Of a stretch of 64,000 nt of DNA, positions 55,768 to 64,000 are shown in pieces. The translations under genes and the position numbers were made by a program. Source of the stretch: Lysinibacillus sp. FSL W8-0992 (GTDB lineage Bacteria > Bacillota > Bacilli > Bacillales_A > Planococcaceae); NCBI RefSeq assembly GCF_038008685.1, contig NZ_JBBOZQ010000001.1, positions 1,922,001-1,986,000 of the forward strand, in the 5' to 3' direction. A model generated the notes under the pieces. The model saw only the letters and a program-made list of their open reading frames with translations. It was not told the DNA's origin and did not search any database. Positions within the stretch are counted from its first letter, which is position 1. The number at the start of each line of letters is the position of its first letter.

Positions 55768-56274
55768 ATGGAAGTCATTTTGTATATTGCAGCAATAATA
55801 GCAGCGATCGGTTTTTTATTTTTATGTGTGAGCGTCGGTATGACGTTATTTTCACTCAAGTCAATTCTTAACAGTTTATCTGGCACATTAGCAGGCATTG
55901 AGAAACAAATGGAAGGGATTACACGCGAAACGACTTCTTTGTTAATTAAAACAAATAGCTTAGCCGAGGATATTCAACAAAAATCTGAACAGTTAAATAC
56001 TGTTGTTCATGCGGTGAAAGGAATGGGTGACTCTGTAAATGGTTTAAATGCTTCCGTACAGCAAATTACGTCATCGATTTCAAAAAGTGTTGAACAGAAT
56101 GAAGAAAAAATTGCGCAAGTTGTTCAATGGAGTAATGTCGCAATGGGCATTGCAGATAAATGGAAGAAGCGTAAAGTGATTGAGCAGGCACCAGGGATAA
56201 TGCCTGAGGACGTATATAGTTTTGAGGAAGTTCAGGCGGACAAGCCGAAAAGAAAATGGGGTCGCAAAAAATAA
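55768..56274 (+). CDS. ytxG: DUF948 membrane-anchored coiled-coil protein YtxG
   Basis: The 168-residue protein has one N-terminal membrane helix (about 4-28). It is followed by a long coiled coil (SLSGTLAGIEKQMEGITRET and onward) and a basic end, KPKRKWGRKK. DUF948 is common before ytxH in bacilli and is linked to general stress in B. subtilis. GGAGG precedes the ATG. Function unknown; the basic tail may touch nucleic acid or membrane. Confidence 0.9.
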   Translation: MEVILYIAAIIAAIGFLFLCVSVGMTLFSLKSILNSLSGTLAGIEKQMEGITRETTSLLIKTNSLAEDIQQKSEQLNTVVHAVKGMGDSVNGLNASVQQITSSISKSVEQNEEKIAQVVQWSNVAMGIADKWKKRKVIEQAPGIMPEDVYSFEEVQADKPKRKWGRKK

Positions 56275-56408
56275 TTATTATTTAGCAGGTGCTTTCTTTA
56301 TGCCAGCTGAATATAAATAAAGCCTTAGGCAATTTTTATTGTATGACACGTACAAGTGGAAATACATACGTCTAGGCGCATTAGATTATAAAATGGGAGG
56401 AATTGTCC

Positions 56409-56912
56409 ATGACTACACAAAAGCCAAACTTTAACGAAGTGAAAGAACAACAACTAGAAAGTACATTGCCACAGCTTTATAATTCGCAGGATTCGATCTA
56501 TGAAGAGGAGCGTGTAAATATGAAAGATTTCGTCATTGGCGCTTTAGTTGGGGGTATAGTGGGTGCAGCTGCAGGTTTACTATTAGCTCCGAAATCAGGG
56601 AAAGATTTACGTAGTGATGTGGCAGTGCAAGCTGTTAATTTAAAAGATAAAAGTGCTGATTTATCATCAACAGCTAAGGATAAAACAGTGCAATTATCAA
56701 AACAAATTCAAGAGCAATCTTCGCAATTGGTAGAAAAAGTTAAGACGCTTAAGACTGCAAAAGCACCAACTGTTTTTGATGATGGCACCGTCTCTTTCGA
56801 AGGGGAAGAACCGCTTGAGGACTTTATTGATGATGCTAAATCAGAACAAGAAGAAGTTCCAGAAAAAACAGAACAAACTGATGAAGATAAAGCACAAGAG
56901 GTTCGTGCTTAA
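56409..56912 (+). CDS. ytxH: YtxH-like membrane-anchored stress protein
   Basis: This is a 167-residue protein. After about 37 polar residues comes the YtxH core MKDFVIGALVGGIVGAAAGLLLAPKSGKDLR (in pieces: a Gly-rich membrane helix, then LAPKSGK). An amphipathic helix and an acidic tail (SEQEEVPEKTEQTDEDKAQE) follow. The ATG at 56409 has GGAGG 8 nt upstream. An internal ATG at 56520 with AGAGGAG could give the shorter, canonical form. The ytxJ gene that follows in B. subtilis is missing here. Confidence 0.85.
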   Translation: MTTQKPNFNEVKEQQLESTLPQLYNSQDSIYEEERVNMKDFVIGALVGGIVGAAAGLLLAPKSGKDLRSDVAVQAVNLKDKSADLSSTAKDKTVQLSKQIQEQSSQLVEKVKTLKTAKAPTVFDDGTVSFEGEEPLEDFIDDAKSEQEEVPEKTEQTDEDKAQEVRA

Positions 56913-56935
56913 AGTAAAAAAGCTGTAACTAAAAG

Positions 56936-56977
56936 AAAAAGTGTTAGATTGATTGCAATCAATCTAACACTTTTTTT
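56936..56977. terminator. perfectly palindromic terminator joined to a repeat element
   Basis: AAAGTGTTAGATTGATTG and its exact reverse complement CAATCAATCTAACACTTT are followed by a T run. It is the sister of the hairpin at 25916-25956, and it too is continued by CTATGCCGTTG. Confidence 0.93.
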
Positions 56978-56980
56978 CTA

Positions 56981-57107
56981 TGCCGTTGTTTTAGGACAAT
57001 TGCTTTCCGTGGGCACATTACATTGTAAGCTACAACCCTCGGAATGCCTGCGTCTTACGCTGTGTACATTCTGAGCAGGAGTTACCGCCTTCGCAACCAA
57101 CAACTAG
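56981..57107. repeat. degenerate palindromic repeat element, type B ends
   Basis: It starts TGCCGTTGTT and ends TACCGCCTTCGCAACC, then CAACTAG as in the 26-kb array. The core is changed (GTAAGCTACAACCCTCGG, then TGCGTCTTACGCTGTG), but the CCGTGGGCACA and outer arms remain. Confidence 0.8.
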
Positions 57108-57119
57108 CGAAATACCTTT

Positions 57120-59276
57120 TTATAATGATAAAGATGCGTCTTCAAGCACTATTTCAAGTTGGTCGCCACCGAAGATTTCTGTATCAAATGTTGCGAGTTG
57201 CCCATTACGCAGAATCGTAAAATTACCTTTAAATGTTGTAGGTAGTTGCCAATTTGAAAAGCGGAAAACATCCTGGTAAATCCAAGGACTTCGATCTTTT
57301 TCATGAATGGCAATTGTCGCACCGTTGGGAACGGTTGAGAGTGGTGAAACAACTGCCTGGTTAACAACCATTTCATTCGTTGTTTTTTTCAGCTCTAATA
57401 GCTCCTGTTGGAAATGAATGATGATTTTATCCTCAAGTAAAACATTCATATGGTCAGCTATTCGCTGTACAGTTGGTAACGACGGTTGCGAAAAGGTAAT
57501 GATATCGTTATGTTGAACAGCAAATGACAGTTTACCAGGTTTACCGTTAATGAGTAGTTGTGCGGAACAAGCTGGTAAATATAATGGCTTTCCATCTACA
57601 TAAACAACAAAAGATTCGAATTGCTTTAACAAATTATTATTGTTAGTAGATTTAAATATATCCTCTACCGTTTCAGCTATTTCAAACGCGATAATATCAC
57701 GATCGTTTAACATAGTATCCATTGATACAGGGGAACCATTGACAGTAATTTTTGGTTCGATAACATACTTTGTTTCTTGAATTGTTACTGTTTTAGTTAC
57801 CGCTTGATCCACAATATCTCTTACTGTAGCAGTGGCTGGATGACCGTCTTGACCTTCTATTAACTGAATGGCATCGCCTGTTTTAATAATTGTTTTTGTA
57901 GAGGCTTGTTGACCATTTACTAAAATTTTTGCTGGTTGACCGTGACCTCCAGGTATGAAAATATCTTGTCCGTTAACACTAATAGATAATCCATGACCTG
58001 GCTTGCCATATAATTGTTTAGCCCGAATATTGGCAGCTAAAAATGCATCTCCAACTGTCATTTCTTTTAATTCAAAAAGACGTACAATTTGTTCATTTAC
58101 TGTTAAGCTCATATATTGTATCGGCATTTTCTTTGCAGCAATTGCGATGCCAATGGGTGTTACTAGCTCAGGAGATGCTTTAATATGCTCTTCCTTTGTT
58201 AAATTTTGAATGGCATCGACACCGCGTACGGCAATTCGGTTTGCTGGTAAATCCAGTACTAAGCCAATCTCCGTTGTAAGATTAGGTGTTAAACTACCAC
58301 CACCAACGAGCATTACAGCTTTTGGGGCAGTCCGATTATTAAGGCGCAATATTTCTTCTCCAATAGACTTCGCAAGTTGTTTAACAGCAGGCTCAATGGC
58401 TGTAAGTACTTCTGCTTTTGGATAGTATTGGTCAAAGCCTAAAATATCTTGTATTAAAATTTCCTCAGCACAGTGCAGTTGACGTTTTGCTTCTTCAGCC
58501 ACTGGGAAATCAAGTAAATAATGGTCGCTGAGCGCCTCTGTAATTTCATCACCTGCTGTTGGCACCATACCGTATGCAACTACTGTACTTTTATCGGTAA
58601 TGGCAATATCTGACGTACCAGCTCCAATATCGACAAGTGCAACATTTAGACGGCGCATTGTAGGTGGTATTAGAACATTGATTGCAGCAATAGGCTCTAG
58701 TGTTAGAGCACCCATTTCTAAATTTGCACGTTTCAAGGCAGCGATAAGAGATTCAACTACAACACGTGGAAGGAAAGTTGCAATGACTTCAATTTGTGCT
58801 TCGTCACCTTGCTGATCAAGAAGGCTACCAATTTCTTCACCATCTAAACGGTAATAAAGAACTGAATAGCCAACGCAATAATAGTGACTCGTTTTGGTAT
58901 CCTCTTTATGCTGTAAGAGCTGTTGCTGTGCCTGTTGAACTGCCTGTAATTCTAAACGGCTAATATCTTCTTCAGTGAATATGGGGCGGTTACGAATATT
59001 AATGGTCACGCTTGCCTGCTCTGTTTTTAATGAACGACCTGCAGCAGCGACACTTACTTTTGATAAGGGCCCATACTTGTCTTCGAGCTCTTGTTTAATT
59101 TCATTAATTAATTCAGCCACATACATGACATTATGTATTTGACCATCTACCATGGCCCGTTCTTTGTGTTCTTTTACTAAAATATCTTGTACATGAAAAT
59201 GATCATTATCTTCCTCTAAAATAATGCCAACAACAGAACGTGTACCGATATCAAGTGCAAATAATTTTGAACTCAA
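57120..59276 (-). CDS. FtsA-like actin-fold ATPase with long repetitive C-terminal extension
   Basis: The 718-residue protein has an N-terminal half (about 1-390) that is an FtsA/PilM-type actin fold. Phosphate-1 is FALDIGTRSVVGIIL, phosphate-2 VALVDIGAGTSDIAI, and the adenosine loop VMLVGGGSLTPNL. An FtsA-like 1C subdomain lies around DGQIHNVMYVAELI. The C-terminal half (about 395-718) has four or five units of the pattern VNGxx...GDxIxxxE (ISVNGQDIFIPGG, KITVNGSPVS, VYVDGKPLYLPA, TILRNGQLATF), which look like beta-grasp repeats. The FtsA amphipathic membrane anchor is absent. Start TTG at 59276 with AAGGAAG 8 nt upstream. It is not the cell-division FtsA itself, which sits with ftsZ elsewhere. 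Confidence 0.8.
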   Translation of the reverse strand: MSSKLFALDIGTRSVVGIILEEDNDHFHVQDILVKEHKERAMVDGQIHNVMYVAELINEIKQELEDKYGPLSKVSVAAAGRSLKTEQASVTINIRNRPIFTEEDISRLELQAVQQAQQQLLQHKEDTKTSHYYCVGYSVLYYRLDGEEIGSLLDQQGDEAQIEVIATFLPRVVVESLIAALKRANLEMGALTLEPIAAINVLIPPTMRRLNVALVDIGAGTSDIAITDKSTVVAYGMVPTAGDEITEALSDHYLLDFPVAEEAKRQLHCAEEILIQDILGFDQYYPKAEVLTAIEPAVKQLAKSIGEEILRLNNRTAPKAVMLVGGGSLTPNLTTEIGLVLDLPANRIAVRGVDAIQNLTKEEHIKASPELVTPIGIAIAAKKMPIQYMSLTVNEQIVRLFELKEMTVGDAFLAANIRAKQLYGKPGHGLSISVNGQDIFIPGGHGQPAKILVNGQQASTKTIIKTGDAIQLIEGQDGHPATATVRDIVDQAVTKTVTIQETKYVIEPKITVNGSPVSMDTMLNDRDIIAFEIAETVEDIFKSTNNNNLLKQFESFVVYVDGKPLYLPACSAQLLINGKPGKLSFAVQHNDIITFSQPSLPTVQRIADHMNVLLEDKIIIHFQQELLELKKTTNEMVVNQAVVSPLSTVPNGATIAIHEKDRSPWIYQDVFRFSNWQLPTTFKGNFTILRNGQLATFDTEIFGGDQLEIVLEDASLSL

Positions 59277-59344
59277 TGTAATCGCTTCCTTCCTTGAAAT
59301 AACTCAAAATAATTTAGCGAGTTGAAGCGCTAAATTAAAAATGC

Positions 59345-59373
59345 GTGACATTCTGAACAACATTGATTATAAT
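59345..59373 (+). promoter_or_regulatory. sigma-A promoter for aroA
   Basis: GTGACA (59345-59350), 17-nt spacer, TATAAT (59368-59373). The transcript would have a leader of about 69 nt. Confidence 0.7.
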
Positions 59374-59448
59374 GATGCTAATATCTAAAAATGTAACATA
59401 CATTTCAGAGTTCTGAAAGTGTCTGTCATGGGGAGAGGAGCAAGAAGC

Positions 59449-60534
59449 ATGAGCCAAAAAGATTTAGAAAGCTTACGTAGTCAGATTGACGGATTAAACT
59501 TAGAAATTCTTCGTCTAATTAACGAACGTGCAGCTGTAGTAGATGAAATCGGTAAAATTAAAGAAAAACAAGGTGTTAATCGCTATGATCCATTACGTGA
59601 ACGACACATGCTTGATCTAATTAAAGAACACAATAACGGTCCGTTAAACCAAATGACGGTTGATTATATTTTTAAACAAATCTTTAAAACAGCTTTAAAA
59701 CAACTTGAAGCTGATAAAAAGAAAGAATTACTAGTTTCACGTAAGAAGAAATCAGAAGATACTGTCATCAATATTAATGGTGAACTAATCGGCCAAGGAA
59801 AACCATCCTTCGTGTTTGGTCCATGTGCTGTTGAATCATACGAACAAGTAGCAGCAGTTGCTGCATCTATTAAAGCTAAAGGTGAAAAGTTAATCCGTGG
59901 CGGTGCTTACAAACCTCGTACTTCTCCTTATGACTTCCAAGGTCTTGGTTTAGAAGGGCTTAAAATTTTAAAGCGTGTATCTGAAGAATATGGTTTAGGT
60001 GTTATTACGGAAATTGTAACACCGGGTCATTTAGAAGAAGCACTTGATTATATTGATGTTATCCAAATCGGTGCTCGTAATATGCAAAACTTCGAGTTAT
60101 TAAAAGCAGCGGGTGCAACGAACAAACCAGTATTATTAAAACGTGGTTTAGCAGCAACGATTGACGAGTTCATTCATGCAGCAGAATACATTATGTCTAA
60201 AGGGAATGAAAACATCATCCTTTGTGAGCGTGGTATTCGTACTTACGAAAAAGCAACGCGTAACACATTAGACATTTCAGCAGTACCAATTTTAAAACAA
60301 GAAACACATTTACCAGTATTCGTCGATGTAACACACTCAACAGGTCGACGCGACTTACTATTACCATGTGCGAAGGCAGCAATTGCAATCGGCGCAGATG
60401 GGGTAATGGCTGAGGTGCATCCAGATCCATCTGTAGCACTTTCAGATTCACAACAACAAATGGATATTCCAACATTTGATGCATTCTACGAAACGCTACA
60501 AAAATTCATGAAGAATCACGAAATTCACGCATAA
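59449..60534 (+). CDS. aroA: bifunctional chorismate mutase / DAHP synthase
   Basis: The 361-residue enzyme carries out the first step of the shikimate pathway. Its N-terminal chorismate mutase domain (about 1-85: [20 protein letters not shown]) is the allosteric sensor for chorismate and prephenate. DAHP synthase is at about 115-361 ([62 protein letters not shown]). The start is the ATG at 59449, with GAGAGGAG 8 nt upstream; the longer frame adds ten unrelated residues. It closely follows the B. subtilis enzyme, also called aroG. ccpA is next, as usual. Confidence 0.96.
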   Translation: MSQKDLESLRSQIDGLNLEILRLINERAAVVDEIGKIKEKQGVNRYDPLRERHMLDLIKEHNNGPLNQMTVDYIFKQIFKTALKQLEADKKKELLVSRKKKSEDTVININGELIGQGKPSFVFGPCAVESYEQVAAVAASIKAKGEKLIRGGAYKPRTSPYDFQGLGLEGLKILKRVSEEYGLGVITEIVTPGHLEEALDYIDVIQIGARNMQNFELLKAAGATNKPVLLKRGLAATIDEFIHAAEYIMSKGNENIILCERGIRTYEKATRNTLDISAVPILKQETHLPVFVDVTHSTGRRDLLLPCAKAAIAIGADGVMAEVHPDPSVALSDSQQQMDIPTFDAFYETLQKFMKNHEIHA

Positions 60535-60540
60535 TATTTT

Positions 60541-60571
60541 CACACCGCTTGCGCAATAAGCAGGCGGTGTT
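60541..60571 (+). terminator. terminator after aroA
   Basis: ACACCGCTTGC and GCAGGCGGTGT pair with one mismatch around a short loop. The T run is short (TTT), so some read-through into ccpA is possible. Confidence 0.65.
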
Positions 60572-60709
60572 TACTATATCGTGACAAAAAAATGTCTATA
60601 ATAGTACTATTTGTACTTGGTATTTCATTTCATGTATGTACTCTTCTTGAAAATGGGGCGAAAATTATCGTATGATAAGGCTATAAAAGGAAAAAGGGAG
60701 GCACGTACG

Positions 60710-61720
60710 ATGACTGTTACAATTTATGATGTTGCACGAGAAGCGAATGTTTCGATGGCAACCGTTTCTCGTGTAGTCAATGGTAACCAAAATGTAAAAC
60801 CAGCAACACGAAAAAAAGTATTAGAAGTAATTGAACGATTAGAATATCGTCCGAACGCAGTAGCGCGAGGGTTAGCAAGTAAGAAAACTACAACAGTTGG
60901 CGTGATTATCCCAGATATTGCAAATAATGTTTACGCGGAGCTGGCACGTGGTGTAGAGGATATCGCTACAATGTATCGCTACAATATTATTCTTGCCAAC
61001 TCAGATCAACATGAAGATAAAGAGCTACAGTTGCTAGATACAATGCTAGGTAAACAAGTGGACGGTATTGTGATGATGAGTGATGAAGTAACAGAGAAAA
61101 TGCAACAAACGATGGATCATTCACCAGTACCAATTGTTCTTGCGGGTTCTGTAGATGAATCACAAACAATTGCCACTGTTAATATTGATTATTTTCAGGC
61201 AGCTTATGAAGCAATTTCGTTACTGATTCAAAACGGTCATACACGAATTGGCTTTGTAACAGGTCCTCTTACTTATACGATTAATGGTAAATTTAAGCTT
61301 GAAGCTTATAAAAAAGCACTGCAAGATGCAGGGTTAAGTATAGATGAATCACTAATTGCTGCAGAGGAATCTAGCTATGATATGGGCTTAGAGGCTTGGG
61401 AAATATTATCTGCCCTTGAAAACCCTCCAACGGCTTATTTTGCAGGAAGTGATGAACTTGCAATCGGTTTGATTCATGGTGCACAAGATGCTGGTAAAAA
61501 TGTGCCTGAGGATATCGAGGTCATCAGTTTTGAAAATTCTAAGTTAGCTCGTATGGTTCGCCCACAGCTTACAAGTGTAGCATTACCGCTATATGATATC
61601 GGGGCTGTAGCGATGCGATTATTGACGAAGCTTATGAATAAAGAGCCTGTAGAGGACGAAAAGGTAGCGGTTATATTACCACACCGTATTGAACATCGCC
61701 AATCAGTTAAAAGCAAATAA
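60710..61720 (+). CDS. ccpA: catabolite control protein A (LacI family regulator)
   Basis: The 336-residue global regulator of carbon catabolite repression has a LacI-type helix-turn-helix with hinge at the N-terminus ([50 protein letters not shown]). Its effector core binds HPr-Ser-P ([24 protein letters not shown]). The ATG at 60710 has GGGAGG 9 nt upstream. The 33 codons before it in the open frame do not fit the family. The match to B. subtilis CcpA runs to the final IEHRQS. It probably regulates the acu genes and the TRAP system in this window. Confidence 0.96.
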   Translation: MTVTIYDVAREANVSMATVSRVVNGNQNVKPATRKKVLEVIERLEYRPNAVARGLASKKTTTVGVIIPDIANNVYAELARGVEDIATMYRYNIILANSDQHEDKELQLLDTMLGKQVDGIVMMSDEVTEKMQQTMDHSPVPIVLAGSVDESQTIATVNIDYFQAAYEAISLLIQNGHTRIGFVTGPLTYTINGKFKLEAYKKALQDAGLSIDESLIAAEESSYDMGLEAWEILSALENPPTAYFAGSDELAIGLIHGAQDAGKNVPEDIEVISFENSKLARMVRPQLTSVALPLYDIGAVAMRLLTKLMNKEPVEDEKVAVILPHRIEHRQSVKSK

Positions 61721-61721
61721 G

Positions 61722-61763
61722 AAAAAACACGTAAATCTAATTTTATGATTTGCGTGTTTTTTT
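61722..61763. terminator. terminator after ccpA
   Basis: AAAAAACACGTAAATC and GATTTGCGTGTTTTTTT form a stem of about 15 bp with one mismatch. Confidence 0.9.
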
Positions 61764-61789
61764 ATGGGAAAATGTGTGCTTCAGTAAAC

Positions 61790-61900
61790 ATTGTTGTCCC
61801 CTATGGCGAACGCTTTCCGCAAGGCACAAGAAGTAAGCCGCAACCGTCGCTGTCGCGTCTTACTTCTTGTGCTGTTCCTGTATGCGTCTACGTGGATTAA
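61790..61900. repeat. degenerate palindromic repeat element, mixed ends
   Basis: The left end (TTGTTGTCCCCTATGGCG) resembles type B. The right end (GCGTCTACGTGGATTAAC) resembles type A. The core has AGTAAGCCGCAACCGTCGC and GCGTCTTACT. The TTGTTTGCGTGCCTGGCACC motif follows at 61929-61950. Confidence 0.75.
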
Positions 61901-61962
61901 CTATACTAGTAATGCTATGAAAATTCAGAATTGTTTGCGTGCCTGGCACCGCTAAGCACCCG

Positions 61963-63123
61963 CTAGCTACGCTTTTCTGTGCGGATAATATGTAACGCTT
62001 TTTCTAACATTTGCGCGTTCTTTTCTTCAATTTCAGCTTTTCTAGGGATTGGCTCATAGAGTGGGTTAGGATCTTCCCATGTTGGGATAAAAGGAACTGG
62101 CGCTTCTGGCTGCCAACGGTCTAACCATGCTTGTGGTAAGGCACCTGTTGGTATTTTTTGATCTGTCATTTCTAGCCATAGCATTGACCATGCCCTTGGC
62201 ACAACACGCCATATATCGTAACCACCACCACCAACTGCAATCCATTTTCCATCGCAATATTCGTGTGCAAGTTTATGTGCAAGCTTTGGAATTTCTCTAT
62301 AAATATTCATTGTTCCGTATAAATGTGTTAATGGATCAAAATAATGTGCATCTGCACCGTTTTGAGTTAAAACAACATCTGGTTTGAAAAATTCAAAAAC
62401 TTCACGCATAGCTTTTTCATATATTTCTAAGAAACTTTCATCCTCGGTAAATGCATCAATAGGAAAGTTAAAAGAAGTACCATAACCTTGCCCATTGCCG
62501 CGCTCCGTTATATTACCCGTTCCAGGGAATAAGTAGCGACCTGTTTCATGAATTGATAATGTACAAACATTTGGGTCTTCGTAGAAACTCCATTGTACAC
62601 CATCACCATGGTGCGCATCAGTATCAACATAGAGTACACGTGCATTGTACTTTTCCTGTAAATAGCGAATGGCAACGGTACTATCATTATATATACAAAA
62701 ACCGGAAGCACGCCCGCGGAAACCGTGATGTAGTCCACCGCCTAGATTTAGTGCATGCTGAGCCTTTCCTTCCATTACACAATCAACAGCGGTTAATGTA
62801 CCTCCGACAAGCTGCGCACTTGCTTCATGCATATTTTCAAAGATAGGTGTATCTTCAGTGCCTATACCATAGCTTGCACATTGTGCCTCGCTCAGCTTAC
62901 CATGGCCTGCATTTTTTACGATTTCAATGTATTTCGGATCATGTGCAAGCAAAAGTTCTTCTTCCGTGGCAATGCGTGCAGGAACGATGTCGACATCATC
63001 GAGCGCTCCAATATTTTTAAGTAAATCCATCGTTAGCGTCAAGCGTTTGTGATTGAAAGGATGCGTATCTGAAAATTTATATCCGAGTTGCTCTGGCGAA
63101 TAAACAAAGACAGCCTTTTTCAT
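61963..63123 (-). CDS. acuC: AcuC, histone-deacetylase-family protein
   Basis: The 386-residue zinc deacetylase has the family residues VDTDAHHGDGVQWSFYE (tandem His, Asp), TLSIHETGRYLFPGTG, and TQNGADAHYFDPL. The final AVGGGGYDI loop carries the catalytic Tyr region. In B. subtilis AcuC removes the acetyl group placed by AcuA on acetyl-CoA synthetase AcsA, reactivating it. It is the last gene of the acu operon, overlapping the acuB stop by one base. The acsA gene itself is not in the window. Confidence 0.95.
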   Translation of the reverse strand: MKKAVFVYSPEQLGYKFSDTHPFNHKRLTLTMDLLKNIGALDDVDIVPARIATEEELLLAHDPKYIEIVKNAGHGKLSEAQCASYGIGTEDTPIFENMHEASAQLVGGTLTAVDCVMEGKAQHALNLGGGLHHGFRGRASGFCIYNDSTVAIRYLQEKYNARVLYVDTDAHHGDGVQWSFYEDPNVCTLSIHETGRYLFPGTGNITERGNGQGYGTSFNFPIDAFTEDESFLEIYEKAMREVFEFFKPDVVLTQNGADAHYFDPLTHLYGTMNIYREIPKLAHKLAHEYCDGKWIAVGGGGYDIWRVVPRAWSMLWLEMTDQKIPTGALPQAWLDRWQPEAPVPFIPTWEDPNPLYEPIPRKAEIEEKNAQMLEKALHIIRTEKRS

Positions 63124-63770
63124 TATAAAGAAACACCTGGTAAATTAGGCCATAGCACGTCGAATCCTTCTTGACGAAGATCTTCAATGATAGCAAGTGG
63201 GTTTAATGTTTTTACTCGGACGCTTAAAATTTTATTTTGTGTATTTTCAGAATCAGGATATACTAGAACGCTTTGGACATTTGCATGATGGAGATTGAAA
63301 ATTTTAGTAATTTCAAATAAGACTCCTGGTGTATCGCTAACTCGGATTTCAATTTTGGAGCCAGGTTCAGTGGCACCAGTTAGTTCTATATATGTGTAGA
63401 GTAAATCGGTTGTTGTCACAATGCCTACTAGTTTTCCACCAGAGACGATTGGTAAACAGCCTATCTTTGCTTCATAAAAAGTTAATGCTACTTCTTCTAC
63501 AAAATCAAGTGGATGGCCAACAAGTGGGTTTTTAATCATTATTTCTTCTACCATCGCACTAAAGACTGGAGAATTAGGTTCGTCTTTCAATGAGGAAGGC
63601 AAAGCTTCTTTAATATCGCGCTCCGTAATAACACCTAGAACATGACGTTCATTATCGATGACAGGTAAATGACGAACTTTTCTCTCGCGCATCAATTTCA
63701 ACGCTTCTAAAACAGTGTTTGTCGGAGCCAATGTGTAAGGCTCATCATTCATAATTTCTTCAACAATCAT
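63123..63770 (-). CDS. acuB: AcuB, CBS-ACT domain protein
   Basis: The 215-residue protein has two CBS domains (about 1-60 and 75-130: APTNTVLEALKLMRERKVRHLPVIDNERHVLGVITERD; IGCLPIVSGGKLVGIVTTTDLL) and a C-terminal ACT domain (KIEIRVSDTPGVLFEITKIF). CBS pairs bind adenine nucleotides, and ACT binds amino acids, so AcuB may link energy state to AcsA control. AAAGGGGATG precedes the ATG. It lies between acuA and acuC. Confidence 0.95.
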   Translation of the reverse strand: MIVEEIMNDEPYTLAPTNTVLEALKLMRERKVRHLPVIDNERHVLGVITERDIKEALPSSLKDEPNSPVFSAMVEEIMIKNPLVGHPLDFVEEVALTFYEAKIGCLPIVSGGKLVGIVTTTDLLYTYIELTGATEPGSKIEIRVSDTPGVLFEITKIFNLHHANVQSVLVYPDSENTQNKILSVRVKTLNPLAIIEDLRQEGFDVLWPNLPGVSL

Positions 63771-63794
63771 ATACTCATCCCCTTTGTGTTGGTT

Positions 63795-64000
63795 TTAATA
63801 CATGAAGCGATTTCTAAAACGAAGTCTGTCGAATCTTTCCATTGTTTCAGGGGGCACTCGTTTGCCCTCTCGTGCCATAAGGCAGTTAGCAGGATGAGAT
63901 GTAATTTCCGGATCATCTGTAGCAAAATATTCGAAGCCAACTGAACTCATCATCCGCTCCATCATTTTGCGGTAATCCCATACATTTAATCCTGTACCTT
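63795..64000 (-). CDS. acuA: AcuA, acetoin utilisation acetyltransferase (3' end, partial)
   Basis: The frame is open on the minus strand from the window edge to a stop at 63795-63797. It reads GTGLNVWDYRKMMERMM... ATDDPEITSHPANCLMAREG... LRFRNRFMY. This closely matches the C-terminal end of B. subtilis AcuA, the GNAT enzyme that acetylates and silences AcsA. The start of the gene lies to the right of the window. acuB begins 24 bp after its stop. Confidence 0.9.
   Translation of the reverse strand, partial: GTGLNVWDYRKMMERMMSSVGFEYFATDDPEITSHPANCLMAREGKRVPPETMERFDRLRFRNRFMY

Noticed and set aside
57120-59276. Calling this gene ftsA
   Set aside because: It lacks the C-terminal amphipathic anchor, has a long extra half, and is not beside ftsZ. 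A paralogue is more likely.
60611-60709. N-terminal extension of CcpA by 33 residues
   Set aside because: The extension is hydrophobic and unlike any LacI-family start, while the ATG at 60710 has a good ribosome binding site and matches the family N-terminus.

Overview
The window looks like chromosome of an AT-rich Firmicute of the Bacillaceae/Planococcaceae, most likely Lysinibacillus or a close relative. Three things point there. The gene order in the right half (pepV-dat, ytlQ-ytlR-trmB-ytnP, ytoP, ytpQ-ytpR-sftA-murC-ytxG-ytxH, aroA-ccpA, acuC-acuB-acuA) follows the Bacillus subtilis ytxx/acu/ccpA region. Ribosome binding sites are strong AGGAGG types with frequent TTG/GTG starts. A D-aspartate ligase-like gene fits the Lys-D-Asp peptidoglycan known for Lysinibacillus. 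The genus is an inference; the family-level placement is firm. I see no rRNA, tRNA, CRISPR array, prophage or transposase gene.

Layout. (1) 1-1.8 kb: tail of a chemotaxis receptor, then an ECF sigma factor with a promoter that looks autoregulatory and a partly overlapping membrane anti-sigma candidate. (2) 1.8-12.8 kb: a transport/catabolism locus. The minus strand carries an Opp/Dpp-type ABC transporter (two permeases, two ATPases), a LytS/YesM-like kinase, an AraC-type response regulator and a sodium:solute-symporter-like protein. The plus strand carries, divergently, the binding lipoprotein and two overlapping cytosine-deaminase-like amidohydrolases. (3) 13-14.8 kb: an EamA exporter and a block of palindromic repeats. 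(4) 14.8-22.7 kb, minus strand: a DcuS/DctS-like kinase and its regulator, two DctP-type binding proteins, TRAP DctQ and DctM, and an MFS protein: a C4-dicarboxylate-type uptake module with its own sensor. (5) 22.7-26.8 kb: an AT-rich gap, an OFA-family MFS transporter, an AIM24 protein, and a 233-bp tandem array of the palindromic repeat. (6) 26.8-36 kb: ytfP-like flavoprotein, asparagine synthetase, ytgP-like flippase, pseudouridine synthase, a diguanylate cyclase, an MFS transporter and ytzE. (7) 36-46 kb: dipeptidase PepV, D-amino-acid aminotransferase, ytlQ/ytlR, trmB, ytnP lactonase, an orphan PTS EIIC-like protein, and the D-Asp ligase candidate, followed by repeats including eleven 21-bp tandem units. 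(8) 46-64 kb: ytoP, a DUF84 phosphatase, a lipoprotein, ytpQ-ytpR, a very long SftA, murC, ytxG/ytxH, a long FtsA-like protein, aroA, ccpA, and the acetoin/acetyl-CoA genes acuC, acuB and partial acuA.

Themes. Cell-wall and division functions are clustered on the right (D-Asp ligase, D-amino-acid aminotransferase, MurC, SftA, an FtsA-like ATPase, a MurJ-like flippase). The left half is mostly regulated uptake of organic acids and nitrogen compounds. A family of intergenic palindromic repeats with two kinds of ends is scattered through the window (about 13.9, 26.0, 42.7, 45.6, 57.0 and 61.8 kb). It is the most conspicuous non-coding signal. The best candidates for undescribed biology are the two-component/ABC/amidohydrolase locus, the FtsA-like protein with a repetitive C-terminal half, and the modular repeat family.
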